Origin: an uncultured Azospirillum sp.
GTDB taxonomy: Bacteria; Pseudomonadota; Alphaproteobacteria; RF32; CAG-239
Reading direction: 5' to 3'
Assembly (NCBI GenBank): GCA_900542055.1
Contig: UQMA01000034.1
Span: forward strand, 1 to 13,534
Length of the DNA stretch: 13,534 nucleotides
The translations under genes were made by a program, and so were the position numbers. The notes beneath the pieces were generated by a model, which worked only from the letters and a program-made list of their open reading frames with translations, was not told the origin of the DNA and did not search any database. The first letter of the stretch is position 1, and every line of letters begins with the position of its first letter. Of this stretch, positions 1-6,715 are shown piece after piece.

Positions 1-1473
1 AGAGCGGCAGCCGAAGAAGCTCAAGCCGAAATTGAAAAAGAGATTGAAGGCGCAAATATGGTATTCATTACTGCCGGAATGGGCGGCGGCACCGGTTCGG
101 GAGCAGCTCCCGTTGTTGCCAGAATTGCCAAACAAAAAGGCATTTTGACTATCGGCGTTATCACAAAACCTTTTCAATTTGAAGGCAAAAAACGTTATCA
201 AATTGCTGAAAAGGCCGTTGAAGATTTTATTTCTTCTGTTGACAGCATCATTATTATTCCTAACCAAAATCTTTTTCGCATTGCCGATAAAAGCACAACA
301 TTAGCCGATGCTTTTGTTATGGCAGATAATGTTTTGTATTCCGGTGTTCGCTCAATTACCGATTTAATGATGATGCCGGGGCTGATTAATCTTGACTTTG
401 CAGACATAAAAAGCATTATGCAAGATAAAGGCAAGGCAATTATGGGAACAGGCGAAGCCGAAGGCGAAGACCGAGCCATAAAAGCAGCTGAACAGGCTTT
501 GTCAAATCCTTTGCTTGACGATAGCAATATGAACGGCGCTAAAGGAGTTTTAATCAACATCACCGGCGGCACCGACATCACGCTTTTTGAAATTGATGAA
601 GCGGCAAACCGCATAAAAGAAGAAGTTGACGAAGATGCCAACATTATTTTCGGTTCAAGTTTTGATGAAAATTTAGCCGGAAAAATCAGAGTTTCAATTG
701 TGGCAACCGGCATTGATGATGTAAATGCACCGCGAGCTAAAACCGTTCAGGAAAAACATCAGAATTATTTGGAAGAAAGCTATACAAAAGAAAGTTCTCT
801 GCCGAATACTCCAAACGATGAAATCGATTCTAATTTGGCAAAATTTGCTGCCAATATTACTCCCGAAAGCATAAAAGAAGAAGTTTCCCCTTCTGAACCA
901 ACAGAAAAACCGGCAGCAATAGCTGAAGAAACTCCGGCTGTTGAAGATATTATCGCTGTTGCTGAAGGCAACACACGGCAAGAGCCTGTTGACGTTATTG
1001 ATGATTTACTCGGCGAAGATATGCCTGAAACGGCAAATATCAATGCAAATTCGTCTGTAATAAACGATATTCCTCAATCTTCGGCGTTGTTTAATGCTGT
1101 CATAAATAAAACAGACCGCAATGACATTGACGCACAGCTTGAAAGTGCATTATCGGCTCAAGCTAATGCTTTTTCTTCTAAAAACGCTCCGCGTATGATA
1201 GAGGAAGAACCTGAGCTGTTTGCTAACACTCCGCAAGCTTTTGCACCTGCTCCCAGAATTGAAGAAAGCGAAAAATTAATTGTCAGCGACAACGAAGAAT
1301 ATACTCCGACTTTAATCGAGCGCGTTACAGGTTTTTCAATTGCAAAGCGTAACCGCAAAAAGAAAATGGAGCAAGAACAGCACTATCAAGAACCCGTTAC
1401 ACCATCATTTACAGGAAATGATGATGACGAACGCAATAATTTGGATATTCCATCATTTTTGCGTAGAAAATAG
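1..1473 (+). CDS. ftsZ: Cell division protein FtsZ, 5'-truncated
   Basis: FtsZ is the tubulin-like GTPase that polymerises into the cytokinetic ring at midcell. The frame is open from base 1, so the gene starts outside the window; judging by the E. coli protein, roughly 75 N-terminal residues are missing. Numbered from base 1, the GTP-binding tubulin signature GGGTGSG is at residues 28-34, and the T7 synergy loop NLDFAD, which supplies the catalytic aspartates to the next subunit, is at 130-135. The globular domain ends near residue 240. An acidic, low-complexity linker of about 230 residues follows, then the C-terminal peptide LDIPSFLRRK, the docking site for FtsA and other partners. A long linker is common in Alphaproteobacteria. 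The gene stops just before a strong hairpin terminator and converges on yacG. The identification is secure. Confidence 0.98.
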   Translation, partial: RAAAEEAQAEIEKEIEGANMVFITAGMGGGTGSGAAPVVARIAKQKGILTIGVITKPFQFEGKKRYQIAEKAVEDFISSVDSIIIIPNQNLFRIADKSTTLADAFVMADNVLYSGVRSITDLMMMPGLINLDFADIKSIMQDKGKAIMGTGEAEGEDRAIKAAEQALSNPLLDDSNMNGAKGVLINITGGTDITLFEIDEAANRIKEEVDEDANIIFGSSFDENLAGKIRVSIVATGIDDVNAPRAKTVQEKHQNYLEESYTKESSLPNTPNDEIDSNLAKFAANITPESIKEEVSPSEPTEKPAAIAEETPAVEDIIAVAEGNTRQEPVDVIDDLLGEDMPETANINANSSVINDIPQSSALFNAVINKTDRNDIDAQLESALSAQANAFSSKNAPRMIEEEPELFANTPQAFAPAPRIEESEKLIVSDNEEYTPTLIERVTGFSIAKRNRKKKMEQEQHYQEPVTPSFTGNDDDERNNLDIPSFLRRK

Positions 1474-1481
1474 TCCTTAAT

Positions 1482-1510
1482 AAAAAATGCCCTTTCAAAG
1501 GGCATTTTTT
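1482..1510 (+). terminator. Rho-independent terminator after ftsZ
   Basis: Perfect inverted repeat with 14-base arms (AAAAAATGCCCTTT and its complement) around a single central base, so the real loop is a few bases of the TTTCAAA centre. It begins 9 bases after the ftsZ stop and ends in a run of T. The A-run before it means it can also act on the minus strand. Confidence 0.9.
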
Positions 1511-1527
1511 TATGAAACTTTTCCCCA

Positions 1528-1548
1528 AAAGGACTCTTTCAGTCCTTT
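1528..1548. repeat. Short hairpin between convergent terminators
   Basis: AAAGGACT and AGTCCTTT form an 8-bp stem around the loop CTTTC. No T-run follows directly, so it is not a classic terminator. The bases after it (to about 1582) are pyrimidine-rich and hold TTCAAACT twice (1555-1562 and 1572-1579). It lies between the ftsZ and yacG terminators. No open reading frame or RNA family was recognised here. Confidence 0.4.
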
Positions 1549-1647
1549 CAATTGTTCAAACTTTCAGGCTTTTCAAACTCTTAAATTTGATTTTAAGCAC
1601 GCAAATAAATTGCTTTTATTAGCTTAACCTAAATAAACAGAACAATA

Positions 1648-1679
1648 AAAGCGCCCTTTATATTTCAAAAGGGCGCTTT
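1648..1679 (-). terminator. Terminator of the dksA-maf-rne-yacG operon
   Basis: AAAGCGCCCTTT pairs with AAAGGGCGCTTT (12-bp arms, 8-base loop). Read on the minus strand, the stem is followed by TTTTATTGTT. It lies 19 bases beyond the yacG stop, as expected for the end of the minus-strand operon. Confidence 0.85.
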
Positions 1680-1698
1680 CAATCTGCTTAAATGTTGA

Positions 1699-1908
1699 TT
1701 ACTCTTTATCTGAGCATTCTGTCTGTTTTGCCAATTCTTCCAAATCCTGCTCATCAATATTTTCGGCTTCAAAGCGATAATTTTCGTTAAACCAATTACC
1801 TAAATCTATATCAGCACAACGTTTAGAGCAAAACGGACGATATTTTGTATCGGTAAACAACTTTTTACAAATCGGGCAGCGATATGTTTTAACAATATTC
1901 TCGCTCAT
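1699..1908 (-). CDS. yacG: DNA gyrase inhibitor YacG (zinc-binding)
   Basis: A 69-residue protein of the YacG family. In E. coli, YacG binds the GyrB subunit and blocks DNA binding by gyrase. Four zinc-ligand cysteines are at residues 11, 14, 27 and 31 (C-x2-C then C-x3-C), followed by the family signature RPFCSKRC and IDLGNW. The acidic C-terminal tail is typical. The ATG shares one base with the stop of the upstream RNase gene (TAATG), and an AAGGGTG ribosome site lies just before it, so translational coupling is likely. It is the last gene of the dksA-maf-rne-yacG operon and ends at a strong terminator. The family assignment is firm; gyrase inhibition is carried over from E. coli. Confidence 0.95.
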   Translation of the reverse strand: MSENIVKTYRCPICKKLFTDTKYRPFCSKRCADIDLGNWFNENYRFEAENIDEQDLEELAKQTECSDKE

Positions 1909-3080
1909 TATTCACCCTTTTCAACACGCCCTGTTCCCTGACAAGTCGGACAAGCTTCAGTCATCAAATCCATAAGCGACGGACGTTTACGAACGCGGAT
2001 AATTTCAACTAAACCGCCGTGACTCAAGCCAATTACACGATTTTTAGTCATATCATCGCTCAGCCCTTGTTCCAAAATTCCCAACAGAGGCTTGATATAC
2101 TTAAATTCGGAATGTCCGGCAAAATCAATAACAATTTTGCCCGATAAATTACGCAATCTGATTTGTTTTGCAATTTCTGTTGCCGCTTCTTCATTCAAGC
2201 GATTCAATGAACCGCCGCCGCAATCGCGGGCGCTGTCAACATCAATGGCAACACAAGCACGCGTTTCTTCAATAGTAACGCGCCCCCCGGATTTAAGAGC
2301 AACAGTTTTTTCCAGAGCCTCGCCTATAGCTTCTTCTATTCCATACTCTTCAAACGGACTGTTGCTGATTACAAATTCTATTTGAGCACTATCAATATCT
2401 TTTTCCAAATTGCGGTTATTGGTAATAACTTTTACCAAACTTCCCAAAGTTTTATAATGATTGATATATTCCAGCACAGAATCCGGTTTGCTGTATAACA
2501 GGCTCGGAGCTTGCTCGTTACGGGCTTTCATGCGAATTTGTTCAAAAGTATTGCGCAAATTTTCCATTTCGGCAACAACCGCACTTGTTTCCGCATTAGC
2601 CGCAGCAGTACGAACCACCCAGCCTTCTTGTCCCGTAATATTATCTTTTACAATTTCATATAAATTGTCGGCTTTAGTCTTGTCTTCAATTTTTGCCGAA
2701 ACTTCGACGTTCATTCGATAAGGACAATAAACCAAATAAGTTCCGACCAATTGGATAGAACGAACCAAACGGGCGTTTTTTTCAGCATGACGCTCTTGCG
2801 CAACCTGTACAACAACACTCTGCCCTTCAACCAGATGAACTTCATTCATACCATATTCATCACCGTTCAAAAAAGCTTCGCGCCCGTCGCCGATGTTTAC
2901 AAAAAAACCTTCCTTATCTTGAGCCAATGTCACTTTTTTAGTGATTTTTCCCAAATACACGTTACCGCTTATAGCTTGATTTCCGCTGATAATTTCAATA
3001 TCGCGAACTTCGCCTTTTTCAAGCAAAGCTATACCGGACACTTGAGTATTTTTATCATAAACAATGGTATCAATGCTCAT
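1908..3080 (-). CDS. Ribonuclease E/G family endoribonuclease, short form
   Basis: A 390-residue RNase E/G protein, a single-strand-specific endoribonuclease acting in rRNA maturation and mRNA decay. An S1-like RNA-binding region spans about residues 38-115. The metal-binding catalytic aspartates are visible as D280 in AIDVDSARD and D319 in IVIDF, matching D303 and D346 of E. coli RNase E. The zinc-link motif CPTC is at 377-380, 10 residues from the end. E. coli RNase G (489 residues) continues well past this point, and RNase E adds a degradosome scaffold; both extensions are absent. Short versions next to maf are known in Alphaproteobacteria. The start overlaps the maf stop by 4 bases (ATGA) and has an AGGTG ribosome site. 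RNase G-like is more likely than RNase E, but the symbol is left open. Confidence 0.95.
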   Translation of the reverse strand: MSIDTIVYDKNTQVSGIALLEKGEVRDIEIISGNQAISGNVYLGKITKKVTLAQDKEGFFVNIGDGREAFLNGDEYGMNEVHLVEGQSVVVQVAQERHAEKNARLVRSIQLVGTYLVYCPYRMNVEVSAKIEDKTKADNLYEIVKDNITGQEGWVVRTAAANAETSAVVAEMENLRNTFEQIRMKARNEQAPSLLYSKPDSVLEYINHYKTLGSLVKVITNNRNLEKDIDSAQIEFVISNSPFEEYGIEEAIGEALEKTVALKSGGRVTIEETRACVAIDVDSARDCGGGSLNRLNEEAATEIAKQIRLRNLSGKIVIDFAGHSEFKYIKPLLGILEQGLSDDMTKNRVIGLSHGGLVEIIRVRKRPSLMDLMTEACPTCQGTGRVEKGE

Positions 3081-3649
3081 TTTACACCTATTCCTTTCAG
3101 CATATTTTGGGTTTCAAACAGTGGCAAACCGACAATGCCGCTGTATGACCCGATAATTTTACTGACATAACCGGCAAATCTGCCTTCGATTTTATAACCG
3201 CAACAGCCTGCCCACTCATGCGAGGCTACATAATCTTTGATTTCGTCAGCGCTCATTTTTTTAGTAATTACACGCGTTTCCACACAGCGTTTTGAAATTT
3301 TGCCGTCGCGGCTGACTAAACAAACCGCACTAATAACTCGACAAGCTCGTCCCGACAGCAAATTCATAACCTCTGTCTGTTCTTCATCGCTATGCGCTTT
3401 GTGCAGCACACGGCGGCCGACGGCAACAATGGTATCCCCCGCTAAAACATTTTCATTTGGATATAACTCGGCAACTTTCAAAGCTTTTTCAAGCGCCATA
3501 CGTTTAACATATTCAGTCGGCGTTTCATGCAGACGAGTTGTTTCGTCAATATCGGCCGGAGCCACTTTTTTAGGAGAACAGCCGATTTGCTCCAATAGAG
3601 CAAATCGCTGCGGAGAGGCCGAAGCCAATATGAAATCTTTTTTATCCAT
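3077..3649 (-). CDS. maf: Maf family nucleoside triphosphate pyrophosphatase
   Basis: A 190-residue Maf/ASMTL-family protein. These cytoplasmic enzymes hydrolyse dTTP, UTP or modified nucleotides to monophosphates and pyrophosphate, and are thought to clean the nucleotide pool or affect division. The N-terminal signature is LASASPQR at residues 8-15; the usual SPRR has Q at position 14 here, while the second arginine is kept. The acidic AGDTIV motif (about 69-74) and the GSYSGIVGLPL segment near the C-terminus are both present; GSYS-VGLPL is typical of the dTTP/UTP-type enzymes. It lies 8 bases after dksA and overlaps the RNase gene by 4 bases. The nearest ribosome site, GAGGA, falls inside the end of dksA, 12 bases from the ATG, and can pair with CCTC just downstream. 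That suggests coupling to dksA translation. Substrate preference is not resolved. Confidence 0.94.
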   Translation of the reverse strand: MDKKDFILASASPQRFALLEQIGCSPKKVAPADIDETTRLHETPTEYVKRMALEKALKVAELYPNENVLAGDTIVAVGRRVLHKAHSDEEQTEVMNLLSGRACRVISAVCLVSRDGKISKRCVETRVITKKMSADEIKDYVASHEWAGCCGYKIEGRFAGYVSKIIGSYSGIVGLPLFETQNMLKGIGVK

Positions 3650-3657
3650 AACGGAGG

Positions 3658-4083
3658 CTAGTCCTCACTATAAGTTTTTTCCATTCTTTCATGGCGTTCC
3701 TGTGCTTCCAAGCACAAGGTTGCAACCGGACGCGCTTCCAAACGTTCAACGCCGATAGGCTCGCCGGTTTCTTCGCAATAACCATATTCACCGTCTTCAA
3801 TACGTTTGAGAGCCTCATTGATTTTTGCAATCAATTTACGGGCACGGTCTTTGGTGCGCAAATCAAGAGCCTTATCTGTTTCCATTGAAGCGCGGTCAAT
3901 ATCGTCCGGCTGGTTCAAACCGCCCTGACGCAAATCTTCCAAAGTGTCTTCCGATTGGCTGAGCAATGACTTTTTCCAGTCCTCAAGCTTGCGGCGAAAA
4001 TACTCCAACTGCAAATCATTCATATATTCTTCATCAGCTGAAGGTTTATAATCAGGCGGAAGAATTACTGCTGTTTCTACCAT
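3658..4083 (-). CDS. dksA: RNA polymerase-binding transcription factor DksA (alpha type, two-cysteine finger)
   Basis: A 141-residue DksA homologue. DksA enters the secondary channel of RNA polymerase and, with ppGpp, redirects transcription away from rRNA promoters during starvation. The coiled-coil tip is visible as PDDIDRAS at 59-66, with D60, D63 and A65 in place of the E. coli D71, D74 and A76. The C-terminal finger GYCEETGEPIG...RPVATLCLEA has only C103 and C124 of the four canonical zinc cysteines; the other two positions are T106 and A127. This arrangement is familiar from Alphaproteobacteria and from cysteine-poor DksA paralogues, so it is not damage. The ATG has a good AAGGAG site 7 bases upstream. 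It is the first gene of the operon with maf, the RNase gene and yacG. Confidence 0.95.
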   Translation of the reverse strand: MVETAVILPPDYKPSADEEYMNDLQLEYFRRKLEDWKKSLLSQSEDTLEDLRQGGLNQPDDIDRASMETDKALDLRTKDRARKLIAKINEALKRIEDGEYGYCEETGEPIGVERLEARPVATLCLEAQERHERMEKTYSED

Positions 4084-4126
4084 TTTGGCTCTCCTTAATA
4101 AAATTATATTCTTTTTAATTGTTACA

Positions 4127-4156
4127 TATATAAATTCAATTTCACTTTACAATCAA
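4127..4156 (-). promoter_or_regulatory. Possible promoter upstream of dksA
   Basis: On the minus strand, TTGATT (4151-4156) and TATATA (4127-4132) are 18 bases apart, 44 bases before the dksA ATG. A TATAAT also occurs at 4103-4108 but has no good -35 partner. The region is very AT-rich, so chance matches are likely. There is no convincing terminator between the prepilin gene and dksA, so read-through is also possible. Confidence 0.3.
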
Positions 4157-4198
4157 GCAAAAAGTCTTTTTTGTTATTGTTTATTAGGTTATTTCCAA

Positions 4199-4804
4199 TT
4201 ATTGAAAGACCCATTCCAGATCATTGCCTCTATTTGTTTTATTTGGACACATATCATCTACATTTGATAGAGAAAGAGGCATAATTAAATGTTTTCTCGA
4301 AGGAGCTAAGCCTGATGGTGTTCGCCAATATGCCCATAAACTTGCACTTCTTGAAATAATAACAACCAGACTGGAATATTGATCATGCGCCCAATTCTGA
4401 GTAACAAGCTCTTTACAAGCAATATAAGGCACTCTATTAAAGCGAATAGAATATGTTTCGCCTGCTCGAATATTCATAGCATTAGATGTATATGCTGACC
4501 CCACAACAACAGTTCCACCGAATTTATGATACATATTATTTCCTTTCCAGTTCATATCTCCGGGAGCTAAATTTTCATCTTTCAGCAATTTTGCCGTAAG
4601 TTTTTCATAATTTTCCGCCGAAGCAAAACGAGTATTTATTGCTTTTTGCAGTTCCACAACCTGTGCTGTTATACGGCTGATTTTATATCTGTCCAACATA
4701 TGGCTAACCACACTGATAATGGAGATAGCCACCATTGTGATAATACAAATAAAAGCTATGGATTCCACCAAAGTATATCCGGATTGGCTTGCGGGTCTTT
4801 TCAT
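4199..4804 (-). CDS. Type IV prepilin/pseudopilin-like protein
   Basis: A 201-residue protein with a class III (prepilin) signal. The short charged leader MKRPASQSG ends in G9, the likely prepilin-peptidase cut. Next come YTLVE with the conserved +5 glutamate (E14) and an uninterrupted hydrophobic helix to about residue 33, which would anchor the subunit in the inner membrane and pack in a filament core. The rest is a soluble domain with two cysteines: one about 60% along (ACKEL) and one near the end (DMCPNK). These could form the disulphide-bounded loop common in pilins. The ATG has an AAGGAG site 6 bases upstream. No prepilin peptidase, assembly ATPase or other pilin lies in this window, so the machinery must be elsewhere. 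Whether it is a pilus subunit, minor pilin or type II secretion pseudopilin cannot be told. Confidence 0.82.
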   Translation of the reverse strand: MKRPASQSGYTLVESIAFICIITMVAISIISVVSHMLDRYKISRITAQVVELQKAINTRFASAENYEKLTAKLLKDENLAPGDMNWKGNNMYHKFGGTVVVGSAYTSNAMNIRAGETYSIRFNRVPYIACKELVTQNWAHDQYSSLVVIISRSASLWAYWRTPSGLAPSRKHLIMPLSLSNVDDMCPNKTNRGNDLEWVFQ

Positions 4805-4894
4805 TATAATCTCCTTTTGCCTGAGAAAATTTCACTTTACTTTTTTTAAGTATAGCTTAGATTATATTAAAAAGGAATAAAGAAAGGAATAAAA

Positions 4895-5446
4895 ATGCGC
4901 AAATTAACAACAAAACTCGCAGCTTTAAGCATCTTAACAGCCATTGCGTCACCGGCTGGCGCCATAGAAAATGATTATCGCCCCTACATCGGGTTAAACT
5001 ATGCTTACAGCCGCGCAAATGTCAAAAATCTGCGCCCGCATTATAATTCTGCAAGTTTTATTTTAGGTTCTGTTTACAATCCATATTTCAGCACCGAAGT
5101 TTTTTATCAATATGCCGGTAAAGATAAATTTGGGCATCGGGAATTAAAAAACTCTTCTTTTAATGCTTACGGTTTGGATATGTTGGCTTATTTACCATTA
5201 GGATGTGATAGAAAAATAGCTCCTCTGGCAACCATGGGTATCGGGCAATATACTTTCAAACAAAAATACATAGATGCTTCCCACCGCAACGATCATGGTT
5301 GGGGATACCGTTTTGGCGCGGGAATGCAATATAACATTAACGAACAATGGGCTGCCCGCGCGATTTTCCGCTATATTCATACCGATAAAATCAACAGTTA
5401 TGACCACATTAACGAATATTCATTCGGCGTTCGCTATACTTTCTGA
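4895..5446 (+). CDS. Small outer-membrane beta-barrel protein
   Basis: A 183-residue protein with a clear signal peptide: a charged start MRKLTTK, a hydrophobic stretch and a cut after AGA at residue 23. The mature part alternates polar and aromatic residues in short strand-like blocks such as YIGLNYAY, TEVFYQYAG and YRFGAGMQYNI, and ends in the terminal phenylalanine (SFGVRYTF) recognised by the Bam insertion machinery. The length fits an eight-stranded OmpA/OmpW/opacity-type barrel. Such proteins serve as surface structural proteins or adhesins; no specific substrate can be inferred. The ATG has a purine-rich AAAGGAAT site. The gene is divergent from the prepilin gene across 90 AT-rich bases. 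The barrel call is strong, the subfamily uncertain. Confidence 0.85.
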   Translation: MRKLTTKLAALSILTAIASPAGAIENDYRPYIGLNYAYSRANVKNLRPHYNSASFILGSVYNPYFSTEVFYQYAGKDKFGHRELKNSSFNAYGLDMLAYLPLGCDRKIAPLATMGIGQYTFKQKYIDASHRNDHGWGYRFGAGMQYNINEQWAARAIFRYIHTDKINSYDHINEYSFGVRYTF

Positions 5447-5455
5447 AACAAAAAA

Positions 5456-5490
5456 TCTTCCGGAAGCGAGGGGTTAAAACTTCCGGAAGA
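5456..5490 (-). terminator. Terminator of the small exported-protein gene, with self-palindromic arms
   Basis: TCTTCCGGAAG pairs with CTTCCGGAAGA (11-bp arms, 13-base loop). Read on the minus strand, the stem runs into ATTTTTTG, so it ends the minus-strand gene beyond it; on the plus strand no T-run follows. Each arm also contains the full palindrome CTTCCGGAAG (5457-5466 and 5480-5489), so small alternative hairpins or paired protein sites are possible. Confidence 0.75.
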
Positions 5491-5513
5491 CCAGTCAGAA
5501 CTTAATAATATTG

Positions 5514-5837
5514 TTAGTCGGTTGTTTCAGTTTCGCTAACGCTTTCTTCAATTACTTCTGCTACGGCATTATCTTTATTGAGCTGTTTCATCTGGTTTGC
5601 TTGTTTGTCTGTTTGGCTGCTAACCGCAGTTTTAGCATCTTTTGCCGAAACAGGAACCGCAACAGCATCATATTCTTCCATTACTAAAACACCGCCGACA
5701 TTATCGTCGGCATTTTGATTTTGCATTTGCTTTACCGCCGGTTCAGCAGTGTTGTTTTGAGCTACAGCCTCGCCGATATAATATCCGACCATTGCCAAAA
5801 ATATAAACATAATCAAAGAAGCAACTTTTTTCATCAT
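5514..5837 (-). CDS. Small exported or membrane-anchored protein, function unknown
   Basis: A protein of about 107 residues, not recognised as a known family. The start at 5837 (MMKKVAS) is chosen because a GGAG ribosome site lies 6 bases upstream; the frame is open to 5891, but that extra start lacks a good site. The neighbouring ATG at 5834 is equally possible. The N-terminus MKKVASLIMFIFLAMVGYYIGEAVAQ is a signal peptide or single membrane anchor, with a plausible cut after AVA. The rest is hydrophilic, rich in A, Q, N, V, D and E, with no cysteine and an acidic, Thr/Ser-rich tail (ESVSETETTD). It looks disordered and periplasmic. It sits alone between a barrel protein gene and an OmpA-type lipoprotein gene, with its own terminator. 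The gene is likely real; no function is offered. Confidence 0.7.
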   Translation of the reverse strand: MMKKVASLIMFIFLAMVGYYIGEAVAQNNTAEPAVKQMQNQNADDNVGGVLVMEEYDAVAVPVSAKDAKTAVSSQTDKQANQMKQLNKDNAVAEVIEESVSETETTD

Positions 5838-5912
5838 ATTTTTCTCCATCTTGTTAAATGATAAAAAAGATATGAGCATATTTTTCGGCATTTCAAGATA
5901 GATAAAATATGA

Positions 5913-5941
5913 AAAAGCCCGAAAACAAATTTCGGGCTTTT
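5913..5941 (-). terminator. Terminator of the OmpA-type lipoprotein gene
   Basis: AAAAGCCCGAAA pairs with TTTCGGGCTTTT (12-bp arms, 5-base loop). On the minus strand the stem ends in a T-run. It lies 23 bases beyond the stop of the lipoprotein gene. Confidence 0.85.
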
Positions 5942-5964
5942 AGTGCAAAATATTAAACTGAACT

Positions 5965-6606
5965 TTAGTTTAACTGCTGAATACTGAGTTCAACACGGCG
6001 GTTTTGCGCTCTGCCGGCTGCGGTCGCGTTCGAAGCAATAGGATTGGCTTTTCCTAAACCTCTAACCACCATACGCGAACTATTCACACCGCGCAAAGCT
6101 AAATAGTTTGCTACTGCCGAAGCGCGGTTTTGCGACAATTGATTATTGTGCGAGTCAGATCCGGTGTTATCGGTATAACCTGTTACATAAAGAGCCGTCT
6201 TGTCATACTTGGCCAAAACTTTTGCCACAGAATCAAGAATAGAATTAAATCCGGTTTGGAAAACAGCTGAATCTGTTGCAAATGTAATATTCCCCGGCAT
6301 AATCAATAAAATTTGTCCATTTTCCAAAGTTTGAACCTGAACGCCCGTACCTGTCAATTGCTGACGCAGCTCACGAGCCTGCAAATCCATATATCCACCG
6401 GTTGCGGCACCGCTGACAGCACCAATTCCGGCGCCAATTAAAGCCCCTTTGCTACCTCCGGCCAAAGCACCGATACCAGCGCCCAAAGCTGTACCGATAC
6501 CTGTTCCCCATGCGGTTTTTGAAACTTTGCTTTCACCGGTATACGGATCCGTCGCGCAAGCCGACAATATGCTTGCCAATAAAGTAATCGTCAGTATTTT
6601 TTTCAT
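5965..6606 (-). CDS. Glycine-zipper, OmpA-domain outer-membrane lipoprotein (YiaD-like)
   Basis: A 213-residue lipoprotein. The start at 6606 is preferred over the upstream in-frame ATG at 6627 because an AGGAG site lies 6 bases before it and the signal peptide then begins properly with MKK. The lipobox LSAC puts the lipidated cysteine at residue 17, followed by Ala, so sorting to the outer membrane is expected. Residues 34-71 form a glycine zipper (repeats like GAGIGALAGG) that can insert in or line a membrane. An OmpA C-terminal domain spans about 95-208; peptidoglycan-binding features are TGYTDNTGSD (D146), NQLSQNRA (R161) and NRRVEL. It probably ties the outer membrane to the cell wall. 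YiaD of E. coli has the same layout. It is monocistronic with its own terminator, and is not Pal of a tol-pal cluster. Confidence 0.92.
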   Translation of the reverse strand: MKKILTITLLASILSACATDPYTGESKVSKTAWGTGIGTALGAGIGALAGGSKGALIGAGIGAVSGAATGGYMDLQARELRQQLTGTGVQVQTLENGQILLIMPGNITFATDSAVFQTGFNSILDSVAKVLAKYDKTALYVTGYTDNTGSDSHNNQLSQNRASAVANYLALRGVNSSRMVVRGLGKANPIASNATAAGRAQNRRVELSIQQLN

Positions 6607-6679
6607 TTTAATCTCCTTTTTGTTCACAGATTAAATATTTTTATTAAAAAGGCAAGCAAAAAACATTACGGCAAAAATC

Positions 6680-6705
6680 AAGGGCGGAAAACTCATTCCG
6701 CCCTT
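6680..6705 (-). terminator. Terminator of the aas-like gene
   Basis: AAGGGCGGAA pairs with TTCCGCCCTT (10-bp arms, 6-base loop), 10 bases beyond the stop. On the minus strand it is followed by GATTTTTG. Confidence 0.85.
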
Positions 6706-6715
6706 AAAAATTGAA

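Noticed and set aside
198..713. 171-residue minus-strand open frame opposite ftsZ
   Set aside because: It is a serine/isoleucine-rich antisense shadow of the FtsZ GTPase domain without ribosome site or family features.
694..1358. Several minus-strand frames opposite the FtsZ linker
   Set aside because: They overlap each other and the low-complexity FtsZ linker; composition is that of antisense translation.
2092..3170. Plus-strand frames opposite the RNase gene
   Set aside because: No start signals, mutual overlap with a well-identified gene and no recognisable domain.
5838..5891. Longer N-terminus for the small exported protein
   Set aside because: It would bury the signal peptide behind 18 extra residues and has no suitable ribosome site.
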